From the NCBI GenBank assembly GCA_002387325.1, contig DGIN01000011.1:289-7452 (forward strand): DNA of 7,164 nucleotides. The letters run 5' to 3'. Shown here piece by piece: positions 1-5,150 of this stretch. Position numbers and translations under genes: made by a program. Numbering within the stretch: position 1 is the first letter of the stretch; each line of letters begins with the position of its first letter. Below the pieces are notes generated by a model. The model was not told the origin of the DNA, did no database searches, and saw nothing but the letters and a program-made list of their open reading frames with translations. The DNA is from Bacteroidales bacterium UBA4621. Its GTDB lineage: Bacteria > Bacteroidota > Bacteroidia > Bacteroidales > Paludibacteraceae.

Positions 1-20
1 AGTGTGATTATAATTCATAA

Positions 21-290
21 TTATTGCTGTCCGGTAAACGCAGCCCGAAGCAGAAAAGTCTCCCCAAGATGCCCATAAACAGGCATATTGGTATGTATTT
101 TTGCAAAAGCGAGTCCCCTATGCAAAAAGTACCAGTTGCGGATTGCTTGTAGGTGGGGCTAATTTTCCCCCCCCCCCCTTAATCACTCATTTTAGAGCCA
201 TTTAAGGGCTTCAAGGTAGGCATATAAGTCAATATAGTACATCATCATCCAAAGTATCATCGTAACAACACTTTTACCGGACAGCAATAA
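21..290. mobile_element. MITE-like segment with 18-bp terminal inverted repeats
   Basis: Positions 21-38 (TTATTGCTGTCCGGTAAA) are exactly repeated in inverted orientation at 273-290, enclosing 234 bp with no convincing reading frame. Perfect terminal inverted repeats around a short non-coding core fit a miniature inverted-repeat transposable element, or the collapsed ends of an insertion sequence. I see no clear target-site duplication: the flanks are AT-rich and do not match, so transposition is inferred only. The core contains a run of 12 C. It lies upstream of the leader and promoter of the DGR accessory gene and could mark the edge of an accessory insertion. Confidence 0.45.
167..178. repeat. 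homopolymeric C tract (C12)
   Basis: Twelve consecutive C residues lie in an otherwise AT-rich non-coding stretch inside the inverted-repeat-bounded segment. Tracts this long are prone to slippage and sequencing error, so its length may vary. No gene start lies close enough downstream to suggest a direct regulatory role. Confidence 0.8.
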
Positions 291-424
291 AATTTATTAA
301 CGTTTGATACAGTTGTCCCGGGAGTGCATTTAATAAGCGCATTAAATATATGTCCATAATAGACCGGTATATATAGAATGGTGAGGACGCAAGTTTTAGG
401 GTGGAAATGCAAAAATGCGGGCTA

Positions 425-455
425 TATTTGAATAATGTGGGGTGTATTTGAATAA
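425..455 (+). repeat. two 11-bp direct repeats spaced 20 bp apart
   Basis: TATTTGAATAA occurs at 425-435 and again at 445-455, start-to-start 20 bp, about two helical turns. The second copy ends 3 bp before the TTTG of the proposed promoter at 459. That geometry fits a regulator-binding site touching the -33 element. The first copy also overlaps a TATATTTG match to the -7 element (423-430), so alternative promoters are another reading. Confidence 0.4.
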
Positions 456-458
456 AAA

Positions 459-490
459 TTTGCATAGTAGGATAATTATTCGTATCTTTG
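459..490 (+). promoter_or_regulatory. Bacteroides-type promoter for the DGR accessory gene
   Basis: TTTG at 459-462 is followed after 20 bp by TATCTTTG at 483-490, matching the Bacteroidota sigma-ABfr pattern TTTG-N19/20-TAnnTTTG. Transcription would begin around 495-498, giving a leader of about 325 nt before the accessory-gene start at 821. A second TAnnTTTG match at 496-503 has no matching upstream element at the right distance. No similarly good promoter is visible before the target gene, so this promoter may serve both. Confidence 0.6.
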
Positions 491-668
491 CAACGTATTT
501 TTGAGAATATGTATGTGAGAAGTATAAAATACGTCAATTGTGTTCTTACTGTTTGCTGCCTATTGCCGGTAGCATTTGATTTGGCAGCCGCAACCATTTT
601 CTCTTGTACGACACGCACGGTTGTTCTCGTTTCTATTTCTTCTCTTCTATTTATTCTATTTCTTTCCT

Positions 669-705
<37 letters not shown>

Positions 706-806
706 ACAGCAAAGGGATTGTGGGCATTTGGGGTAGGGTAAATAGGGGACTATGTACCCCGCTTTCGGTGTGCTCGTTTATCAAAACGGCAGGTGCTACA
801 ACAAAG

Positions 807-814
807 AAAGGAGG
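807..814 (+). promoter_or_regulatory. strong Shine-Dalgarno site fixing the accessory start
   Basis: AAAGGAGG at 807-814 sits 6 nt before ATG 821, an ideal anti-SD match and spacing. This supports 821 over the upstream in-frame ATG at 752, which has no such site. The site is notable because the other starts in this window (1629, 3514, 5219) show no SD, as is usual in Bacteroidota. Confidence 0.75.
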
Positions 815-820
815 CGTGGT

Positions 821-1522
821 ATGACTATAGAGGAGCGACTGATGCGGGAACAAGAGGCAGACGGGCAGAGTAAAATCCTGCTGCTGAAAGAGGGAACGTT
901 CTGGAAGGCGTATGAGCAGTCGGCATACTACCTGCACAGACAATTCGGGTTCAAGCCCTCGGCGAAGTTCATCAAGAAAGTGGGGCAGACGATAGTGAGT
1001 GTGGGTTTCCCATTGCCGAGTCTCGTGAAGTTCTTCCCACAGACCTCTGCGATACAAGACACAACGGAGATAGTGTATATAGGTGTAAGCAATAAGTGCA
1101 GCGAGCAGTTTGAGGCGTGGAAGACGGGCTTGCAGGTGCCCGACGAGGACGCTGTGGAGGAGATGCTCACGCCGCGTTATGCGAACCTGCCAGTCTTCAA
1201 GGCGGTGTATGATGTGCTGATGAAGAGCCTGGCGGCAAGCCGCCACTTTGCGAAGGACTACCGATACTCGTTGGGTGAAGACCTGAAGCGTGCCTTGTTT
1301 GCCGTACTGCTGAATGTGTATCGCGCGAACAAGCAGACGGATAAGCAACAGCGGATAGCAAGTATCGAGGCAGCCGAGGAGAAGATGATGGAGGTACGCC
1401 TGCTGTGCCGCATACTCAACGACAGCAAACAGATGCCCAAGAACCTCTATGCGCAGATGGCGTTTGATATGGTGGAGGTGGACAAGCATCCGGCAAACTG
1501 GAAGAAGTATCAGACATTATGA
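821..1522 (+). CDS. DGR accessory protein, MutS-like N-terminus joined to Avd-like C-terminus
   Basis: A 233-residue soluble protein with no signal peptide. Residues about 17-90 (from KILLLKEGTFWKAYEQSAYY) resemble the MutS-like (MSL) region seen in some DGR accessory proteins, whose pattern recalls the mismatch-binding domain I of MutS. Residues about 120-233 look helical and resemble the four-helix-bundle accessory variability determinant (Avd/S23 family), with YRYSLGEDLKRAL near 147-159, an RLLCRIL helix near 193-199 and a closing W227. Avd proteins bind the DGR RT and template RNA and are needed for mutagenic cDNA synthesis. The MSL function is unknown; a role in mismatch or hybrid recognition is inferred. 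The start at 821 is chosen for its SD site. The gene lies 106 bp before the target gene with no clear promoter between, so cotranscription is likely. Both family assignments rest on motif resemblance alone. Confidence 0.75.
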   Translation: MTIEERLMREQEADGQSKILLLKEGTFWKAYEQSAYYLHRQFGFKPSAKFIKKVGQTIVSVGFPLPSLVKFFPQTSAIQDTTEIVYIGVSNKCSEQFEAWKTGLQVPDEDAVEEMLTPRYANLPVFKAVYDVLMKSLAASRHFAKDYRYSLGEDLKRALFAVLLNVYRANKQTDKQQRIASIEAAEEKMMEVRLLCRILNDSKQMPKNLYAQMAFDMVEVDKHPANWKKYQTL

Positions 1523-1628
1523 ATTTTGAATTATGAATGAGGAATTATATGATAAGGATGTCGCCTCTCCAAACTAAGCAACAATCAACAATAGATAATG
1601 TATAAACAATATCAAAATTATTACAACA
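1523..1628 (+). other. AT-rich gap between accessory and target genes
   Basis: 106 bp with repeated GAATTATGAAT-like words at its start and an A-rich stretch before the next ATG. No TAnnTTTG promoter, terminator hairpin or SD is visible, which favours cotranscription with SD-less, A-rich translation initiation of the target. Confidence 0.4.
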
Positions 1629-2822
1629 ATGAAAACAGTAAAATTTTTGGCAAGTATGCTGTTGGTGGCATCTTGCATCTGTCTGACGGGGTGTGATAAG
1701 GAAGAACCTACATCGGACAAGGTAACAACCGGAGAAGCAAGCGAGATTACCGGACAAAGTGCGGTACTGGCGGGTAAGGTAAATGTGGATATCAAGGATT
1801 ATACCTCGGTGGCGTTTGGTATGATGGTATCCGATAATTTGCAGGACATGAACAATCGCGAGGGCGAAGAGGTGTGGGGTAAGACGCTGATTGGCAGCAA
1901 CTATACTGTGGAGTTGGACGATTTGACGGGTAGCACCGAGTATTACTATTGTGCTTTTGTGTTTCTCAATGAGACGCAGTATGAGTTCGGTGCAATCAAA
2001 GATTTCACCACTCAGGAAATTGCTGTAGCAAAGAATGAGGGATTCTCTGTCAGTGCCGGCAAACAGGTTCTTTTTTCACCGGGCAACTTGCAGTACAGCC
2101 GCTCCACCGATACTTGGTCGTTTGCGGAGCATCAGTATGATATGATTGGTACGGATAATGTGGATGGCGGTGATGTACAGATAGATTCAAATAATGGATA
2201 TTATTACAAATATGGTAACACCTTGGCAGATAAGATAGACTTGTTCGGTTGGAGTGGCAGTACCGGCAGTGCCAAGTGGGGTGTCAGTACATCCACAGAT
2301 TACAGCGATTATAGTGGTGATTTCGTGGATTGGGGTAGAAATATCGGTGATGGTACGACTTGGTACACTTTAACTTATGACGAGTGGGATTACCTCCTTG
2401 AAGAACGTCCCAATGCCAATAACCTAATAGGTGTGGCACGTATCAACCTTGATTCCTATGGTAGCAAATATGCCAACGGGCTTGTTTTGCTGCCCGATGA
2501 CTGGACTTGCCCTGCGGGTGTAACCTTTAAGAGTGGTTTTGCAAGCGGCTACAGCGTTCAGGCGTATGCTGATTATCAGACTTTCACCTTGAGTGATTGG
2601 CAGAAATTGGAAGCCGCCGGTGCTGTTTTCCTGCCTGCTTCGGGTCGCCGCCGCGGGTCGTATGTGAGCGGCGTGCGGTACAGCGGCCCCTATTGGTCTG
2701 CTACGCCTCGCGACTCGGACGACGCGGACGAATTCGGCTTCAGTTCGAGCGGAGCGTGCACGCGCTACAACACCCGCAACTACGGGCAAGCAGTCCGTCT
2801 CGTTCAAGATTTAATCAAATAA
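1629..2822 (+). CDS. DGR target: surface lipoprotein with variable C-type-lectin/FGE-like domain
   Basis: A 397-residue protein. Residues 1-21 form a lipoprotein signal peptide with lipobox LTGC (C22), followed by DKEE. An acidic stretch just after the lipidated cysteine resembles the Bacteroidota lipoprotein export signal, so outer-surface display is likely. Residues about 34-128 form a fibronectin-III-like module (pattern ending YYYCAFV...FGAIKDFTT). Residues about 138-397 (start FSVSAGKQVLFSPGNLQY) match the Bacteroidales domain with the C-type-lectin/formylglycine-enzyme-like fold common in DGR targets. The last ~63 residues are the VR: 21 residues differ from the template, while scaffold residues such as YWSATP and GQAVRLVQD are unchanged. 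The likely role is binding of variable ligands, host or microbial, at the cell surface; the ligand cannot be read from sequence. No SD precedes the ATG. Confidence 0.88.
   Translation: MKTVKFLASMLLVASCICLTGCDKEEPTSDKVTTGEASEITGQSAVLAGKVNVDIKDYTSVAFGMMVSDNLQDMNNREGEEVWGKTLIGSNYTVELDDLTGSTEYYYCAFVFLNETQYEFGAIKDFTTQEIAVAKNEGFSVSAGKQVLFSPGNLQYSRSTDTWSFAEHQYDMIGTDNVDGGDVQIDSNNGYYYKYGNTLADKIDLFGWSGSTGSAKWGVSTSTDYSDYSGDFVDWGRNIGDGTTWYTLTYDEWDYLLEERPNANNLIGVARINLDSYGSKYANGLVLLPDDWTCPAGVTFKSGFASGYSVQAYADYQTFTLSDWQKLEAAGAVFLPASGRRRGSYVSGVRYSGPYWSATPRDSDDADEFGFSSSGACTRYNTRNYGQAVRLVQDLIK
2632..2809 (+). repeat. DGR variable repeat (VR)
   Basis: This stretch aligns without gaps to 3320-3497 at a constant offset of 688. 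It encodes target residues 335-394. Compared with TR, 29 adenines are replaced, mostly in AAC/AAT codons (AAC to CGC, TAC, AGC, GGC, CCC, TGC, GAC, ACC). One CAG became CGG and one GAA became GGA. The only non-adenine difference is C at 2672 against T at 3360. The last 26 bp (GGGCAAGCAGTCC onward) match TR exactly, including their adenines, and should contain the initiation-of-mutagenic-homology (IMH) site. Homology fades right after 2813. Confidence 0.95.
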
Positions 2823-2824
2823 TA

Positions 2825-2855
2825 GTAGCAGCCATCTCGCAAGAGTGGCTGCTAC
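2825..2855 (+). promoter_or_regulatory. hairpin/cruciform downstream of VR (candidate DGR target-recognition element)
   Basis: GTAGCAGCCA (2825-2834) pairs perfectly with TGGCTGCTAC (2846-2855). Inside, after one bulged T, CTC pairs with GAG around a GCAA tetraloop. It begins 15 bp after the VR homology and 2 bp after the target stop codon. TR has no equivalent. In the Bordetella phage DGR, a short DNA hairpin just after VR's IMH is needed for efficient target recognition, and similar hairpins follow VRs elsewhere. No T-run follows, so an intrinsic terminator is unlikely. Confidence 0.7.
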
Positions 2856-2873
2856 GTCGGCAGAAACTGTACT

Positions 2874-2908
2874 TTTTTTGCTTGCCCCTCGATGGGGCAA
2901 GCAAAAAA
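2874..2908. repeat. perfect 15-bp inverted repeat, T6 at the 5' side and A6 at the 3' side
   Basis: TTTTTTGCTTGCCCC (2874-2888) is mirrored by GGGGCAAGCAAAAAA (2894-2908) around a 5-nt loop. The T-run comes first and the A-run last on both strands, the reverse of an intrinsic terminator. It would form a stable RNA hairpin in the transcript between target and TR. Its function is unknown; separating target mRNA from template RNA by processing is one possibility. Confidence 0.65.
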
Positions 2909-2925
2909 GCCGGCGGGACGTTGTC

Positions 2926-3028
2926 TGGGGGACGACGCGGCTCGCGTCGTTGTTCGGCGACAGCCGAAAGACGCCAAGTTTGGATGAGGTGCGCCTGCGG
3001 CGCATGACGACGCGAGCCGCATCCCCCA
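2926..3028 (+). ncRNA. GC-rich branched RNA structure between VR and TR
   Basis: Three helices can be drawn by hand. The outer helix pairs 2937-2950 (GCGGCTCGCGTCGT) with 3007-3020, extended past an asymmetric internal loop by TGGGGGA (2926-2932) with 3022-3028. Within it, TTCGGC 2953-2958 pairs with 2963-2968 (loop GACA), and TGCGCC 2990-2995 pairs with 2999-3004 (loop TGC). The result is a three-way-junction-like fold. Sequences flanking TR in DGR RNAs are known to be needed for cDNA synthesis, so this may belong to the template ribonucleoprotein. A dispersed repeat element is an alternative. No good reading frame explains it. Confidence 0.45.
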
Positions 3029-3149
3029 AAGCACAGCATCAGCCGATAATATGAGGGGCGCACATAGGATAGCCGGAGTACCGTATCGCCCGGAGGAGTC
3101 GTACGGTAGTGTGCATAGATAAATCAGTAGCCCGCACAAGGAGGGACAG

Positions 3150-3190
3150 TTTGAAAATCTGTAAATTTGAAAATGAGCAAATTTGAAAAT
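3150..3190 (+). repeat. 16-bp tandem repeat, about 2.5 copies
   Basis: TTTGAAAATCTGTAAA (3150-3165), TTTGAAAATGAGCAAA (3166-3181) and TTTGAAAAT (3182-3190) follow head to tail. AT-rich and non-coding, about 130 bp before TR. It could be a protein-binding array or a flexible single-stranded part of the template RNA. Confidence 0.6.
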
Positions 3191-3248
3191 AGTATTCTTG
3201 TGTTTGTATGCCGAAATACAGCCCCGCGAGGGTGCCTGTTGAGGTGCT

Positions 3249-3289
3249 CCATAAGGTAGTCTCTTAAGGAAAATATATTCCCCTTATGG
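3249..3289 (+). other. 8-bp stem-loop upstream of TR
   Basis: CCATAAGG (3249-3256) pairs perfectly with CCTTATGG (3282-3289) around a 25-nt loop. It ends about 30 nt before TR and may be part of the template RNA fold. The pairing is short enough that chance cannot be excluded. Confidence 0.35.
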
Positions 3290-3319
3290 TGTAAGTAGCG
3301 GCTACTACTTTGTGTTTCT

Positions 3320-3497
3320 TGCCTGCTTCGGGTAACCGCAACGGGTCGAATGTGAACAATGTGCAGAACAACGGCAACTATTGGTCTGCTACGCCTAACG
3401 ACTCGGACAACGCGAACGAATTCAACTTCAATTCGAACGAAGCGAACACGAACAACAACAACCGCAACAACGGGCAAGCAGTCCGTCTCGTTCAAGA
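3320..3497 (+). repeat. DGR template repeat (TR)
   Basis: Invariant template for VR (2632-2809). Read in the VR frame it contains 21 AAC or AAT codons, which when mutated at the two adenines can give 15 amino acids but never a stop. Adenines that would threaten the scaffold are scarce between them. Its 3' end matches VR through the GGGCAAGCAGTCCGTCTCGT region and then diverges. It lacks the hairpin that follows VR, which should protect it from being overwritten. It ends 16 bp before the RT start codon and stays open in the RT frame, so its 3' flank is effectively the RT translation-initiation region. Confidence 0.95.
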
Positions 3498-3513
3498 CTT
3501 ATCACCATTTCCT

Positions 3514-4620
3514 ATGTGCGACCCTCTTCTCTCCGACCTCTTCCGTGCCTACTATGATGCGCGCAGACACAAGCGCAAGACCCACTCGCAACCGGCGTTT
3601 GAGATGGATTTGGAGCATAATATAGCGGCACTGTGCGATGAATTGCGTTATCGTACCTATACGCCGTCGCCTGCTATATGCTTCATAATCAACGATCCGA
3701 AGAAACGCGAGGTGTTTGCTTCGCCCTTTCGCGACCGTGTGGTGCATCACCTGTATTACAACTACATAGCCGCCTATTGCGACCGGCGGTTTGTGTATGA
3801 CTCGTACTCCTGCCGTGTGGGGAAGGGTACGCTGTTCGGTATTGAGCGGTTGGAGCACCATATCCGCAGTGTGTCGCGCAACTATACCCGTGAGGCATAC
3901 GTGCTGAAGTTGGATTTGCAGGGGTATTTTATGAGTATTCCGCGGGAGTTGCTGCGGGAGAAAGTGCAGGCGATGATGCGCAAGGTGCTGCCTGCGACCG
4001 GTTTGCCGATGGATATACAATCGTTGGTAGTGTGGCTGACAGACGTGTTTACGCTTCATGACCCGCTGACGGACTGTCGCATACGGGGTACGGCGTATGA
4101 TTGGGACGGCTTGCCGCCCTCGAAATCGCTGTGGTATTCGCCCGACGGGGTGGGGCTGCCGATAGGGGATTTGACCTCGCAACTATACAGCAACATCTTC
4201 CTCAACGAGTTGGATTGGTTTGTGGTGCGGCATTTGGGTTGCCGGCACTACGGGCGGTATGTGGACGATTTCTATCTGTTGTCGCCGTCGCGCGTGGAGT
4301 TGAGGGAGTGGCTGGCGCGGCTGGTGCCTTTTGCGGGTACGCTTGGTATGCGTATCCACCCGCGCAAGATAGTGTTGCAGCCTGTCAGTCTGCCCGATAG
4401 GCACCACCGTGTGCCGCCCTTGGAGTTTCTCGGTGCGGTTGTTTATCCCTATTACCGTCATTGTACGCACCGCACGGTAGCGAAGTATCGTATTCGTTCC
4501 CGTGATTGGGCGATGCAGTTGGAGCGTGATATGCCTGCGGCGGCGTATCAAGCCTGTTTTCAGTCGTATATGTCGTATAGGGGGTATCTGGGGCATTTCC
4601 GTGCGTATGGGGTGTGGTAA
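3514..4620 (+). CDS. DGR reverse transcriptase
   Basis: A 368-residue group-II-intron-like RT of the DGR clade that copies TR RNA into adenine-mutagenized cDNA, normally with Avd. Visible motifs in order: the finger region REVFASPFRDRVVHHL (75-90s) and FVYDSYSCRVGKGT (93-106); LKLDLQGYF with the first catalytic Asp at 134; LPIGDLTSQ (215-223), where IGxxxSQ is the DGR hallmark replacing the QGxxxSP of other RTs; YVDD (249-252) with the catalytic Asp pair; IHPRKIVLQP (281-290) and FLGAVVYP (305-312). Length is normal for the family and no key residue is missing. The start is placed at ATG 3514, just after TR; the open frame continues upstream through TR but offers only a TTG at 3310. No SD is visible. 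It probably shares a transcript with TR. Confidence 0.95.
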   Translation: MCDPLLSDLFRAYYDARRHKRKTHSQPAFEMDLEHNIAALCDELRYRTYTPSPAICFIINDPKKREVFASPFRDRVVHHLYYNYIAAYCDRRFVYDSYSCRVGKGTLFGIERLEHHIRSVSRNYTREAYVLKLDLQGYFMSIPRELLREKVQAMMRKVLPATGLPMDIQSLVVWLTDVFTLHDPLTDCRIRGTAYDWDGLPPSKSLWYSPDGVGLPIGDLTSQLYSNIFLNELDWFVVRHLGCRHYGRYVDDFYLLSPSRVELREWLARLVPFAGTLGMRIHPRKIVLQPVSLPDRHHRVPPLEFLGAVVYPYYRHCTHRTVAKYRIRSRDWAMQLERDMPAAAYQACFQSYMSYRGYLGHFRAYGVW

Positions 4621-4939
4621 GGCGTGTATGGAGGAAACTTATATATTCCGAAATAGGTGCAATCGATGTTATAACGATTGCGGGACGATAAGGAGTTCCG
4701 GTCAGCCTGCGTGGATGAGTTGTCGCTACGGCACTCAGTGCGCAATGCGCACCTGCCTTACGCTTCACGTCTCCACAACAGGGTAGGGCTGTTCAGTTTG
4801 TGGCAAACTGCCCGGGGGCGGGGTGCCCGCGTCCCCGGTGATGGCATTTGTTTTCGGTGATGGCGTATCTCCGGTGAGTGGATTTGCAGAATAAAATTTA
4901 TGCAGTGTATGCAATATTGAGAGTGCGTAAAGTGCATAA
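4621..4939. other. hairpin-rich intergenic region after the RT gene
   Basis: No supported gene. Visible structures are GCAATCG 4659-4665 pairing with 4675-4681; GTGCGC 4738-4743 pairing with 4747-4752; and a strong GC hairpin 4812-4838 (CCGGGG/CCCCGG outside, GCGGG/CCCGC inside, loop GTG). CGGTGATGGC occurs at 4836-4845 and 4855-4864, with a related CGGTGAGTGG at 4872-4881. The mix suggests a palindromic repeat element or a structured 3' UTR of the RT transcript. Short open frames here have no recognisable features. Confidence 0.4.
4812..4838. repeat. GC-rich imperfect palindrome
   Basis: An 11-bp stem interrupted by a 2-nt bulge (GT at 4831-4832) with a 3-nt loop, 4812-4822 against 4826-4838. 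It resembles a REP-type palindromic unit. No T-run follows, so termination by the intrinsic mechanism is unlikely. Confidence 0.45.
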
Positions 4940-4980
4940 AAAGGTGGCTTATACTCGCTATAAGCCACCTTTCTTTCTAC
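4940..4980 (+). terminator. intrinsic terminator-like hairpin after the DGR
   Basis: AAAGGTGGCTTAT (4940-4952) pairs perfectly over 13 bp with ATAAGCCACCTTT (4960-4972), with a 7-nt loop. On the + strand it runs into TTCTTTCT, an interrupted T-rich tail. On the - strand the tail is a cleaner T5, so it may work in both directions. It is the only convincing terminator between the RT gene and the next promoter. Confidence 0.65.
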
Positions 4981-5036
4981 GTTCTTTCTACGTTCTTTCT
5001 ACGTCCTTTCTACGTCTTTTCTACGTCTTTTCTCCG
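4971..5036. repeat. six-copy 11-bp tandem repeat
   Basis: Three TTCTTTCTACG units (4971-5003) are followed by TCCTTTCTACG, TCTTTTCTACG and TCTTTTCTCCG, ending at 5036. The array starts inside the terminator's 3' tail, so its first unit doubles as the U-rich tract. The identical first three copies suggest recent expansion; the copy number is probably variable. Confidence 0.85.
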
Positions 5037-5150
5037 TAATGTGTATATGGAGGTACGGAAAGTGCATAAAGTGTATAATAACCTGCATATTAACAATAGT
5101 ATCTTTTTTCGTAACGTATGGGCTTGCATGGTTGTGCAAATGGCAGTAAT

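Larger units (their letters stand above)
3029..3319 (+). other. TR leader region, probable 5' part of the template RNA
   Basis: No gene is seen. Structural elements include TACCGTA 3079-3085 pairing with 3102-3108, flanked by GCACA 3060-3064 pairing with 3110-3114; a 16-bp tandem repeat (3150-3190); and CCATAAGG 3249-3256 pairing with 3282-3289. A short AGTAG/CTACT stem lies about 3295-3307, just before TR. TATTCTTG at 3193-3200 is one base from the -7 consensus but lacks a well-spaced -33 element, so a separate TR promoter is uncertain. The 5' end of the template RNA cannot be fixed from sequence. Confidence 0.4.
821..4620 (+). other. complete diversity-generating retroelement (DGR) locus
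   Basis: The segment holds every DGR component on one strand: accessory MutS-like/Avd-like gene, target lipoprotein ending in VR, hairpin after VR, structured spacer, TR and reverse transcriptase. Hand alignment of TR and VR shows 29 adenine-site differences against one non-adenine difference over 178 bp. In known DGRs the RT and Avd copy TR-containing RNA into adenine-mutagenized cDNA, which replaces VR in the target gene. Gene integrity and the TR/VR pattern suggest it is or was recently active; activity itself is inferred. No phage structural gene, integrase or attachment site is visible. Confidence 0.93.

Noticed and set aside
752..820. Upstream in-frame ATG at 752 for the accessory gene
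   Set aside because: ATG 821 has an ideal SD, and the extra 23 residues show no family-like sequence.
2424..2807. 127-codon - strand frame over the target's 3' end
   Set aside because: Antisense of VR; a near-identical frame appears antisense to TR, as expected from their homology, not from coding.
2825..2855. Post-VR hairpin as an intrinsic terminator
   Set aside because: It is followed by GTCGGCAG, with no T-run.
2597..3007. + strand frame running from the target end through the spacer
   Set aside because: Out of frame with the target, Arg/Cys-rich and crossing hairpins; no support as a protein.
3150..3190. CRISPR-like repeat array
   Set aside because: The 16-bp units are directly tandem with no spacers, only 2.5 copies, and no cas genes.
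3310..3513. N-terminal extension of the RT through TR from TTG 3310
   Set aside because: It would add an Asn-rich copy of the target's VR peptide to the RT, while RT family similarity begins after ATG 3514.
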